From JBAZTO01 sp041661865 (GTDB lineage Bacteria; Planctomycetota; Phycisphaerae; SM23-33), in contig JBAZTO010000010.1 of assembly GCA_041661865.1 (NCBI GenBank), forward strand, positions 10,388 through 74,387: a stretch of 64,000 bases of DNA, in the 5' to 3' direction. The notes under the pieces are model-generated. The model saw only the letters and a program-made list of their open reading frames with translations, made no database searches and was not told the DNA's origin. The position numbers were made by a program, and so were the translations under genes. This document shows positions 34,089-41,404 of this stretch, one piece after another. How positions within the stretch are numbered: the stretch's first letter is position 1; every line of letters starts with the position of its first letter.

Positions 34089-34280
34089 ATGGATCGCGTG
34101 AAAAACTTCCTCAAGGGCAAAAAGAGCTACATCACCGCCGCGATCGGCCTGGCCGGTGCGGTGCTGGCCTGGGCCGACGGCCAGATCGACAACGTGGCGC
34201 TCCTGGCGGCGCTGTGGGCGGCATTGCAGGCGTGCTTTATTCGGGCAGGCCTTACCAACGAGATGGCGAAAAACCAATAG
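34089..34280 (+). CDS. small holin-like membrane protein
   Basis: A 63-residue protein MDRVKNFLKGKKSYITAAIG and so on, with two hydrophobic segments (YITAAIGLAGAVLAWADG and VALLAALWAALQACFI) and a short polar tail. The layout (basic N-terminus, two TMs, short charged end) fits small phage holins. It is the last gene of the phage-type locus. Confidence 0.55.
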   Translation: MDRVKNFLKGKKSYITAAIGLAGAVLAWADGQIDNVALLAALWAALQACFIRAGLTNEMAKNQ

Positions 34281-34298
34281 TTGACGGTGAATCAGATG

Positions 34299-34823
34299 CT
34301 ACGGAACCACAAGGATCTTGGCATAGCGGACGGCGGTAAGCGGTACACTGATAGTAATCTCCTTCTTGGCGCCGTCCTCCTTGTAACCCTTGGCTTCATA
34401 GAATCGCCTGGATGGGGAATTAGCCTCAAGAACCCAGAGCACGACCTCAGATTTGCGGCGCAACAGCAACTCCGATTCTGCCCACCGAACACACTCCGTG
34501 CCAATACCCTTGCGCCAGAATTCCGGAGCGAGATAGATGCCCCATATCTCGCCTGTGGCAGGCTTGGCTTTGTCTTCATCGCGGCATTCGCCCAGAGTGC
34601 ACCACCCAACGATGCGTCCATCCAGCTCGACGACTGCCGTTTGTTCGGTTCCCGAAGCAATCGCCTTGCGGTGCCGGCTTGCGAACTTCTCTACCGACAA
34701 CCCATCGAGAAAGCTTGCCGGAATGATCTGTTGGTAAGCAGCACGCCAAGAGGCAAGGTGTATCGTGGCGATTGCTGGCGCGTCTTCGGGCACGGCCCAT
34801 CTAATGGTCGTTCTTGCCTGCAT
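34299..34823 (-). CDS. GNAT-family N-acetyltransferase
   Basis: A 174-residue acetyltransferase. It has VPEDAPAIATIHLASWRAAYQQIIP at the N-terminus, a core strand VVELDGRIVGWCTLG, then GEIWGIYLAPEFWRKGIGTECVRWAE (the acetyl-CoA-binding motif A, R/QxxGxG/A type) and LWVLEANSPSRRFYEAKGY near the C-terminus. The substrate is unknown. The start at 34823 is preferred; ATG at 34850 is possible. It faces the phage-type locus tail to tail. Confidence 0.88.
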   Translation of the reverse strand: MQARTTIRWAVPEDAPAIATIHLASWRAAYQQIIPASFLDGLSVEKFASRHRKAIASGTEQTAVVELDGRIVGWCTLGECRDEDKAKPATGEIWGIYLAPEFWRKGIGTECVRWAESELLLRRKSEVVLWVLEANSPSRRFYEAKGYKEDGAKKEITISVPLTAVRYAKILVVP

Positions 34824-34902
34824 TCTCCCACTCCCTGTTCCGTATGCCAACGTGCATCTGTTTAGCAGATTTGAATGACCACTACCACTTCAATCCGAGT
34901 TG

Positions 34903-34932
34903 GTAGGGCGTGCAACTTGTTGCACGCGGAAT
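34903..34932. repeat. family A REP palindrome (downstream flank of the transposase)
   Basis: Arms GCGTGCAA and TTGCACGC with GTAGG before and GGAAT after. It lies 27 bp beyond the transposase stop codon, on the opposite side from the tandem copies at 35533-35650. Confidence 0.8.
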
Positions 34933-34958
34933 CCTGATTGTTATTATTGATGCGCAGA

Positions 34959-35510
34959 TCATTCTGTCCACAGGTACTCGACGTTTTCAGGCAGATCGGC
35001 CCGGCCTGACCAATCCGGCTCGTACCAGCCCATCTCCACATATCGTCGGAAGCTCGAATGCGGCCAGTCTATCGGCCGGCGAGCCAGTCCGTGCTTGACG
35101 GGGTTCAGATGGATGTAGTCCACGTGCAAATGGAAATCCCTCGCATCCCGAATCGTGTGCTCCCAGAACCGTCGCTGCCACAGGCCACGGCGCCGGTGGC
35201 GCGCCTGCCCGGGCGAAACCCACGCCTCGGTCCCTCCGGCGGCCAGGTACGCCCGCGTGAAACGCTTCTTCAACGCAGCCATTCGCATTGAGTAATCGAC
35301 ATCCCCTTCCGGCAACCGCCACAGCATATGCAGGTGGTCGGGCAGCAACACGACCGCTTCCAGGGCCCAAGGCCGCTCCTGCCGCGTCTTGGCCATCGCC
35401 TCCCGCAGCATTCTCCGAGCGGAGCTTTCAGCGAAAATCGGCCGGCGCCCCTGTGTCACCAACGTGAAGAAAAAGAGCCCGCCAACGTGGTTGCGTCGAT
35501 AATTGGGCAT
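34959..35510 (-). CDS. REP-associated tyrosine transposase (RAYT, Y1 family)
   Basis: A 183-residue Y1-type transposase of the IS200-like RAYT class. It starts MPNYRRNHVGGLFFFTLVTQGRRPIF, has the HUH motif region VVLLPDHLHMLWRLPEGD (His-Leu-His, residue ~60), RFWEHTIRDARDFHLHVDYIHLNPVKHGL with the catalytic Tyr context (~130), and DWPHSSFRRYVEMG (~155). Such enzymes handle REP palindromes. Copies of a family A palindrome flank the gene on both sides, the expected arrangement for a REPtron. Start at 35510 fits the family N-terminus. Confidence 0.9.
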   Translation of the reverse strand: MPNYRRNHVGGLFFFTLVTQGRRPIFAESSARRMLREAMAKTRQERPWALEAVVLLPDHLHMLWRLPEGDVDYSMRMAALKKRFTRAYLAAGGTEAWVSPGQARHRRRGLWQRRFWEHTIRDARDFHLHVDYIHLNPVKHGLARRPIDWPHSSFRRYVEMGWYEPDWSGRADLPENVEYLWTE

Positions 35511-35532
35511 GACGCCAGAATACCGGGTGAGG

Positions 35533-35650
35533 ATTCCGCGTGCAACAAGTTGCACGCCCTACGGTTTCTGCCCAGTATTCCGCGTGCAACAAGTTGCACG
35601 CCCTACCGCTTCTGCCCAATATTCCGCGTGCAACCAGTTGCACGCCCTAC
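35533..35650. repeat. three tandem family A palindromes, 44-bp period
   Basis: Copies begin at 35533, 35577 and 35621. Each is a 30-bp palindrome (arms GCGTGCAA/TTGCACGC) and the three are joined by ~14-bp linkers of the type CGGTTTCTGCCCAGT. They start 23 bp upstream of the transposase gene. Confidence 0.88.
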
Positions 35651-35662
35651 TCTTTTCCCACC

Positions 35663-35728
35663 ACTTTGCCCCGGCGCGGTCGTCCTTACGCGCCCACCAC
35701 TTTCCTGACGTTCTCGGGCGTGACGGGC
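35663..35728. repeat. 66-bp direct repeat, copy 1 (displaced piece of mtnA 3' end)
   Basis: Identical over 66 bp to 36913-36978, which covers the last 14 codons, stop and 23 bp downstream of mtnA. Here it belongs to no gene. It is preceded by a family A palindrome, like copy 2. Confidence 0.9.
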
Positions 35729-35816
35729 CGGGCAACGTAGATTTCGCTTGTCGAGAAGCCGGAGCTAGGTCAGAATTAGAGGCATTGGGGAGAGTGTCCA
35801 AGCTAGGAGAGACATC

Positions 35817-36740
35817 GTGCGTCACATCGCAACTCTCGCAATAGTGCTTGCTGTGGCTGGTTCTTCCTTCGCTCAGAGCCGTAGTGCTTCAAAGGATGCA
35901 GACCCAGCCGAGCCTGTCCGTAAGGCCGCAGAGGCTGGAAGTGTTCGGGCAATGGTTCTTCTTGGCGTGATGTATGAAGAAGGACGTGGCATCGCCAAAG
36001 ATGACGCAGAGGCGGCGAAATGGTACCGCAAGGCGGCTGACGCTGGAGATTCGGCGGCAATGAATAACCTCGGGGCAATGTATGCCAAAGGTCAAGGTCT
36101 TTCAAAAGATGATGTCATAGCGACGGACTGGTATCGCAAGGCTGCGGAAGCCGGAAGCGCTCAGGCGATGTCTAATCTTGGAGCTAGATATGCGTATGGC
36201 CTTGGCGTCCAAAGGAATGATGTCGAAGCTGTCAAATGGTATCGCAAGGCGGCGGATGGTGAAAACGTCTTCGGGATGCGCCATTTGGGTTTCATGTACC
36301 AGTACGGTCGCGGTATCGCGAAGGACGAAGTCGAGGCCGTCAAATGGTACCGTGCCGCTGTAAAAGCGGGTGGTGACGCCTACAGCATGAGTTGTCTAGG
36401 AAAGATGTATGAGGATGGGCGTGGGATGCAGAAGGACGAGGGCGAAGCCGTAAAGTGGTACCGCAAAGCTGCCGAAGCCGGGGACCCATCGGGGATGTAC
36501 TATCTAGGCACAATGTACGAGCGAGGCGGCGGTGTTTCAAAAGACAACGCTGACGCCGCAAGATGGTATCGAAAAGCCGCAGATGCCGGCGAATTTCGAG
36601 CTATGTTTCAACTAGGTTTTATGTACGAAAAAGGCGACGGTGTTTCAAAGGATGCGAACGAAGCTATCAAATGGTACCGGAAGGCAAGCACAGTCGACCC
36701 ACAGGCTTCTAAGGCACTTGAAAGACTAGAGAAGCAATAG
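35817..36740 (+). CDS. exported Sel1-repeat protein
   Basis: A 307-residue protein starting at GTG 35817 with CTAGGAGAG upstream. A signal peptide (HIATLAIVLAVAGSSFAQS) is followed by about seven Sel1/SLR repeats of 36 residues, for example AAKWYRKAADAGDSAAMNNLGAMYAKGQGL and DAARWYRKAADAGEFRAMFQLGFMYEKGDGV (each given in part). Sel1 repeats form solenoids that bind other proteins. Base composition is visibly less GC-rich than neighbouring genes. It lies between the two copies of the 66-bp mtnA-derived repeat, which suggests recent arrival or rearrangement. Confidence 0.88.
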   Translation: MRHIATLAIVLAVAGSSFAQSRSASKDADPAEPVRKAAEAGSVRAMVLLGVMYEEGRGIAKDDAEAAKWYRKAADAGDSAAMNNLGAMYAKGQGLSKDDVIATDWYRKAAEAGSAQAMSNLGARYAYGLGVQRNDVEAVKWYRKAADGENVFGMRHLGFMYQYGRGIAKDEVEAVKWYRAAVKAGGDAYSMSCLGKMYEDGRGMQKDEGEAVKWYRKAAEAGDPSGMYYLGTMYERGGGVSKDNADAARWYRKAADAGEFRAMFQLGFMYEKGDGVSKDANEAIKWYRKASTVDPQASKALERLEKQ

Positions 36741-36912
36741 TCCCGCCGAACCGCGAGTTGATAGAAACTACGTAAGCCCTTTTCCGTGTGGGCGTTGTGT
36801 TCCGACGTGCTCTATTTTTCATGGCGACAAACCCCCTCGCCATGCCACTCGCCCTGGCCGGCCAACTCACGCGAAATCTTCAACCCTCGTGCAAGTATGC
36901 ACGACCTACAAG
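36741..36912. repeat. intergenic gap with a family A-like palindrome
   Basis: A 172-bp gap. At 36886-36909 the variant palindrome CTCGTGCAAGTATGCACGAC is followed by CTAC. The rest shows nothing recognisable. Confidence 0.6.
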
Positions 36913-36978
36913 ACTTTGCCCCGGCGCGGTCGTCCTTACGCGCCCACCACTTTCCTGACGTTCTCGGGCGTGACGGGC
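36913..36978. repeat. 66-bp direct repeat, copy 2 (native mtnA 3' end)
   Basis: Perfect copy of 35663-35728; contains the mtnA stop codon and its last 14 codons. The 1.25-kb segment from one copy to the next carries the Sel1 gene. Confidence 0.9.
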
Positions 36979-38009
36979 TCGATGATGCCGCGGTCGGTGA
37001 TGATGGCCGTGATCAGCTCAGCCGGCGTGACGTCGAAGGCCGGGCAGTAGGTCCGGACGCCCTCGGGCGCGGTGGCCTTGCCCAGGCCGTGGGTAATCTC
37101 CTCGCCGCCCCGCTGCTCGATGGGAATGTGTCCGCCGTCGGCAAGGGACAGGTCGAAGGTGCTGTACGGGGCTGCCACGTAGAAGGGAATCTTGTGCCGC
37201 GCCGCCAGGATCGCCACGCCGTAGGTGCCGATCTTGTTGGCGGCGTCGCCGTTGGCGGCGATGCGGTCGGCCCCGGTGATGACCATCTGCACCCGGCCTT
37301 CGCGCATCACCTGGGCGGCCATGTTGTCGGTGATGACCACCGCGTCGATCCCGCCGCGCATCAGCTCCCACGCCGTCAGCCGGCTGCCCTGGAGCAGCGG
37401 GCGCGTCTCGTCGCAGTACACCGTGAAGCGATGGCCCCGCGCCGCAGCCAGGTACATGCCCGCAGTGGCTGTGCCGATGCCCGCGGTGGCCAGGGCTCCG
37501 GCGTTGCAGTGCGTCAGCACGCCCTGGCATCGCGCCACGATCGTCGCCGCCTGCCGCCCGATGGCCAGGCACATCGCCTCGTCCTCGGCATGGATGGCCC
37601 GCGCCTCGTCCAGCATCGCCTCGCGGATGTCGTCGCAGTTGGGGCTGATCGTCCGCTGGGCCCGCCGCAGCATCCGCAGGGTCGCCCACTCCAGGTTCAC
37701 CGCCGTGGGGCGCGAACTGTTGAGGTATTCCGCCGCCGCCTCCAGGCCGGTGTAAAAGTCCTTGCCGTCGGGAATCCACTCCGCGGCCAGGACCATCCCG
37801 TAGCCCGCAGCCACTCCGATGGCCGGGGCCCCGCGAACCACCAGCCGGCGGATCGCCTCCCACAGGGCCTGCGTGTCGCGGCAGTCCAGGTACACTTCGG
37901 AGGCCGGCAATGCCGTCTGGTCCAGCAGGCGGAGGCAGCCCCGCCGGGCGTCGCCCAGCCATTCGAGAACCTTGACGGGAGGTTTGACCACTATTTCTTC
38001 GTCGCTCAT
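36936..38009 (-). CDS. mtnA: S-methyl-5-thioribose-1-phosphate isomerase
   Basis: A 357-residue enzyme of the methionine salvage pathway. Motifs are VVRGAPAIGVAAGYG (residue ~55), LTHCNAGALATAGIGTATAG (catalytic Cys, ~165) and VQMVITGADRIAANGDAANKIGTY (catalytic Asp, ~245). Length is as expected. Start at 38009 gives MSDEEIVVKPP. The gene end is duplicated at 35663-35728. Confidence 0.94.
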   Translation of the reverse strand: MSDEEIVVKPPVKVLEWLGDARRGCLRLLDQTALPASEVYLDCRDTQALWEAIRRLVVRGAPAIGVAAGYGMVLAAEWIPDGKDFYTGLEAAAEYLNSSRPTAVNLEWATLRMLRRAQRTISPNCDDIREAMLDEARAIHAEDEAMCLAIGRQAATIVARCQGVLTHCNAGALATAGIGTATAGMYLAAARGHRFTVYCDETRPLLQGSRLTAWELMRGGIDAVVITDNMAAQVMREGRVQMVITGADRIAANGDAANKIGTYGVAILAARHKIPFYVAAPYSTFDLSLADGGHIPIEQRGGEEITHGLGKATAPEGVRTYCPAFDVTPAELITAIITDRGIIEPVTPENVRKVVGA

Positions 38010-38239
38010 GGAGGCCCACCGTATCGAAGTTGCTCCTCTTTGGCAAGTTTCGGCGCGACGGCGGGCGCGGCGGTCTACAATTAATATGAAGACGCGTGCC
38101 AACGGGCTCTTTTCGGCGTCAATTACTGTAAGTCCGTAAAGTTGCTCACCTCCGGCTAATAATTTGTCGATATAACTGGCACGTGCCCCTTGGGGCCCCG
38201 CAGCAGTAATGGCCGGCGAATCCAAGGAAGGAGCCGCGG

Positions 38240-38497
38240 ATGCTGGTGTTATCGAGACAACGTGACGAATCAATCATGATCGGCGACGACATCGAGATCA
38301 CCGTCGTCGATGTCCGGGGCGAGAAGGTCCGACTGGGGATCAACGCCCCCGCCCACATCCCCGTCCACCGCAAGGAAGTCTACGAGGCCATCAAGCGCGA
38401 GAAGCAGGCTGCCGCCGGCACCGAAGGCACGCCCGGCCCGGTGGAATCGCTGGCCAAGAAGAAAAGCCCGCTGGAACCCCCCAAGACCGGCACCTGA
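38240..38497 (+). CDS. csrA: carbon storage regulator (translational regulator)
   Basis: An 85-residue CsrA homologue. MLVLSRQRDESIMIGDDIEITVVDVRGEKVRLGINAPAHIPVHRKEVYEAI (shown in part) covers the whole fold, including the RNA-contact ends LVLSR and VHRKE. A Lys/Pro-rich tail extends it beyond the usual ~60-75 residues. AAGGAAGGAG lies about 8 nt upstream. CsrA binds GGA motifs in mRNA leaders. Confidence 0.95.
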   Translation: MLVLSRQRDESIMIGDDIEITVVDVRGEKVRLGINAPAHIPVHRKEVYEAIKREKQAAAGTEGTPGPVESLAKKKSPLEPPKTGT

Positions 38498-38839
38498 TCG
38501 CAGGCCTGCCTCCCCATCGCCCAATCGATGCCCGACCAGCCACGCCCGTTTGGGACGCGCGCCGGCTTTGCGCTTTTTGCTAACCGATTTGTGTTTTATC
38601 TTTTTTTTGCGAAGTCGCCTTGGACGTCCCCCGCCCTCTGTGCTAAAATCAGCCTTATTCAGTGAGTCTGCGCCCCTCGGAAAGTGTATGAAAGCCGCCG
38701 TTGCCCGTAGCATGGGCATCCTGCCCCTGCTCTGGAGCAGCCTAACACGGCCGGGACGGCCGTGATACTCATGGGCGAGACGCCCACGCTACGTTTTCAT
38801 GCATGTTCTCAGTGGCTGAGTCTGGAAAAGGGCATCTAC
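38498..38839. repeat. intergenic region with a family B-like element
   Basis: A 342-bp gap. At 38707-38792 a compound palindrome runs from GTAGC to GCTAC: ATGGGCATCCTGCCC, CACGGCC/GGCCGTG and GGGCGAGACGCCC. Upstream is a T-rich run (38593-38607) after the csrA stop but no clear stem, so no terminator is called. Confidence 0.6.
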
Positions 38840-39982
38840 ATGATTTACCGTACTCTGGGAAGGACCGGGCTGAAGGTGTCGCAGTTGGGGTTCGGGGCCA
38901 TGCGCCTGCCGATGAAGGGCGAGGGCAAGGCCGCCGTGGTCGATCGCGACCTGGCCATCCCGATGATCCACCGGGCCTTCGAGGCGGGCGTCAACTACAT
39001 CGACTCCGCCGTGGGCTACTGCAACGAGGACAGCCAGCGGGCCGTCGGCGAGGCCCTCAAGGGCTGGCGCGAGAAGATCGTCCTGTCCACCAAGAACCAC
39101 TACTACGGCGACAATGAGCAGGAGTGGTGGAAGCACCTCGAAGACAGCCTCTCCCGCCTCCAGGTTAGCCGGATCGACATCTACAACCACCACGGCATCC
39201 GCGGCGCGCGTTACGATGAGATCGTCAAGCCGGTGATGAGCAAGTGGATGCGGAAGGCCAGGGACCAGGGCCTGATCAAGCACATCTGCTGCTCGTTCCA
39301 CGACGACAACGCCGCCCTGATGAAGCTGGTGGACACCGATTACGTGGACGTCATCACGCTCCAGTACAACATCATGGATCGCCAGTTGGAAGAGGGCATC
39401 GCGTATGCCCACGCCAAGGGCATCGGCATCGTGGTGATGGGCCCCGTCGGCGGCGGACGCCTAGGCGCCGACAGCGAAATCCTCAGCCAGATCCTTCCGC
39501 CCAACGTGCGGCGCATTCCGGAGTTGGCCATGCGGTTCGTGCTGGCCAATCCCAACGTCGCCATCGCCCTCTCGGGCATGAGCACGATGCAGCAGGTGGA
39601 GGAGAACATCGCCACCTGCTCGGACGCGACGGCGCTGTCGGAGGTCGACAAGGCCGCCATCGACGAGCAGTTGACCCGCCTGTCCCGCATGGCCGAGCTC
39701 TATTGCACCGGCTGCGGCTATTGCATGCCCTGCCCGCGGAAGATCGACATCCCGCAGCTCTTCAAGGTCTTCAACCACGCCCGCGTCTATGGCCTGTGGC
39801 CCCACGCCCGCAAGCATTATGCCAGCATCCAGACCAAGGCCCGCGCCGGCAAGGGCGCCGCCGCCGACGCCTGCACCGAGTGCGGCGCGTGCGAGGACAA
39901 GTGCCCCCAGAACCTGCCCATCCGCAAGCAACTGAAGGAAGTCCACCAGAACCTCGCCCAGCAGCCCGCCCCCAAGGCCTGA
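38840..39982 (+). CDS. aldo/keto reductase with C-terminal iron-sulfur motifs
   Basis: A 380-residue protein. The N-terminal ~280 residues are an aldo/keto reductase barrel (RTLGRTGLKVSQLGFGAMRLP, catalytic context GVNYIDSAVGYCNEDSQRAVG and VLSTKNHY). The C-terminal part adds two ferredoxin-like clusters, CTGCGYCMPCPRKID (residue ~289) and CTECGACEDKCPQNLP (~344), each suited to a 4Fe-4S centre. This predicted-oxidoreductase subfamily is common in anaerobes. Its substrate is unknown. Start at 38840 agrees with the family. Confidence 0.9.
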   Translation: MIYRTLGRTGLKVSQLGFGAMRLPMKGEGKAAVVDRDLAIPMIHRAFEAGVNYIDSAVGYCNEDSQRAVGEALKGWREKIVLSTKNHYYGDNEQEWWKHLEDSLSRLQVSRIDIYNHHGIRGARYDEIVKPVMSKWMRKARDQGLIKHICCSFHDDNAALMKLVDTDYVDVITLQYNIMDRQLEEGIAYAHAKGIGIVVMGPVGGGRLGADSEILSQILPPNVRRIPELAMRFVLANPNVAIALSGMSTMQQVEENIATCSDATALSEVDKAAIDEQLTRLSRMAELYCTGCGYCMPCPRKIDIPQLFKVFNHARVYGLWPHARKHYASIQTKARAGKGAAADACTECGACEDKCPQNLPIRKQLKEVHQNLAQQPAPKA

Positions 39983-39984
39983 GT

Positions 39985-40043
39985 CGTAGGTCGTGCATAC
40001 CTGCACGAGGGTATTCCGCGCGTGCTGGTGAGCACGCCTTACG
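39985..40043. repeat. family A-like palindromes, two variants side by side
   Basis: First GTAGGTCGTGCATACCTGCA at 39985 (arms CGTGCA/TGCACG), then CGTGCTGGTGAGCACG at about 40019-40035. They sit between the reductase and the decarboxylase gene. Confidence 0.6.
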
Positions 40044-40110
40044 GAACCCGCATTGGTCGGCGGCTAATCCCCTTGCCTTCAGCGGCCAGTTGCCTATGAT
40101 GTGCCTCATA

Positions 40111-41271
40111 ATGGTCAGAGATCCCAAGATCGTTTCGTCGAGCAGGACATCACGCAGCGGCAGCAGCAAGGAGCGGCGGTTGAAGGAGCTGGTCCGCCGT
40201 CACGGCACGCCGACGGTGGCCATCAGTCGCTCGTCGCTGATCGCGCAGGTCAAGCGCTTCCGCCAGGCCCTGCCGCGCGTGGAACCTTTCTACGCCATCA
40301 AGGCCAACGCCCACCCGGAAGTCGTCAAGGCGATGGTCGCGGCGGGGACGGGCTTTGACGTCGCCAGCGAGGCCGAGACCCAGGCGGTGCTGGCCGCGGG
40401 GGCCAAGCCCTCGCAACTGATCTTCGCCAATACCATCAAGCCCGTGCCGGCCCTGGTCGCCGCCCGCAAGCTGGGCGTGGACCTGATGACCTTCGACAGC
40501 GAGTACGAGCTGGACAAGATCGCCGAGCACGCCCCCGGCGCGCGGGTGATCGTCCGCATCAAGGTGCCCAATGTCGGCTCGATCGTGGAGCTGAGCCTCA
40601 AGTTCGGCGTCGAGCCGATGGACGCGATCAACCTGATGATCAAGGCCCACAAGCTGGGACTCCAGCCGGTGGGCGTGAGCTTCCACGTCGGCAGCCAGTG
40701 CACGCGGGTGGAGAACTACATCCAGGCGCTGGAGATGGCCGCCATCATCGTCCGCGACGCGCGGCTCAAGCAGTTACCGCTGGAACTGGTGGACATCGGC
40801 GGAGGCTTCCCCATTCGTCACTTCGACCACGAGGAAGACCCCTTCGACGCCGCCGCCACCGTCGTGGCCCGCGAGTGCGACCGACTCTTCGACCCCAACG
40901 TGCGGCTGATCGCCGAGCCGGGGCGTTTCCTCGCCGGCCCAGCCGCCACGCTGCTCATGCGCGTCATCGGCAAGGCCATCCGCGAGAACAAGCACTGGTA
41001 CTACCTGGACGACGGCGTGTACGGCGCCCTCAGCGGGCAGATCTTCGACCACGCCCACTACCAGTTCAAGGTTCTCAAGGGCGGGCGCAAGCAACTGTCC
41101 ACACTGGCCGGCCCCACCTGTGACAGCCTAGACATCATCGCCACCGGCGAGGACCTGCCCGAACTGGAACTGGGCGACATCGTCTATGCCGAAAATGTCG
41201 GGGCCTACAGCGTGGCCACGGCGACGAATTTCAACGGCCTGGCCCCCGCCAAGGTCGTGATGGTGCCTTGA
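40111..41271 (+). CDS. PLP-dependent ornithine/lysine-type decarboxylase (alanine-racemase fold)
   Basis: A 386-residue enzyme of the fold III decarboxylases (ornithine, diaminopimelate and carboxynorspermidine decarboxylases). PLP Lys in PFYAIKANAHPEV (residue ~65), then GVSFHVGSQC (~190), LVDIGGGFP (~225), LIAEPGRFLAGPA (~270), and the active-site Cys in LAGPTCDSLDII (~335) followed by DIVYAENVGAY. The pattern is closest to eukaryotic-type ornithine decarboxylase; substrate is inferred from the next gene. Alternative starts are ATG at 40096 and 40099. Confidence 0.87.
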   Translation: MVRDPKIVSSSRTSRSGSSKERRLKELVRRHGTPTVAISRSSLIAQVKRFRQALPRVEPFYAIKANAHPEVVKAMVAAGTGFDVASEAETQAVLAAGAKPSQLIFANTIKPVPALVAARKLGVDLMTFDSEYELDKIAEHAPGARVIVRIKVPNVGSIVELSLKFGVEPMDAINLMIKAHKLGLQPVGVSFHVGSQCTRVENYIQALEMAAIIVRDARLKQLPLELVDIGGGFPIRHFDHEEDPFDAAATVVARECDRLFDPNVRLIAEPGRFLAGPAATLLMRVIGKAIRENKHWYYLDDGVYGALSGQIFDHAHYQFKVLKGGRKQLSTLAGPTCDSLDIIATGEDLPELELGDIVYAENVGAYSVATATNFNGLAPAKVVMVP

Positions 41272-41404
41272 GTAAGAGTGCAAACGGAAGTAAGTCCGAC
41301 ATGGAGCCTCAGAGGTGGAATTGATGGGTTTCTGTTCTCAGTTCCTCTGTCGCTCTGTGTGGGATATGTTTCTTCAAAGCCTTTAGATAGAAAGCTCGCG
41401 AGAC
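41272..41404. other. short gap between the polyamine genes
   Basis: A 133-bp gap with simple-repeat-like text (TTCCTCTGTCGCTCTGTGTG). No terminator is seen, so the two polyamine genes may share a transcript. Confidence 0.4.

Noticed and set aside
35533..35650. Three regularly spaced repeats that could be a CRISPR array
   Set aside because: The linkers are only about 14 bp and are near copies of each other, the repeat is a full palindrome and copies occur singly elsewhere. No cas gene is present. It is a tandem REP.
38176..38192. TGGCAC ... TTGG upstream of csrA as a sigma54 promoter
   Set aside because: The spacing is wrong and the -12 GC is missing.
39244..41271. A 675-codon frame containing the decarboxylase
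   Set aside because: The first ~285 codons are the aldo/keto reductase gene in a wrong frame. The decarboxylase begins at about 40111.
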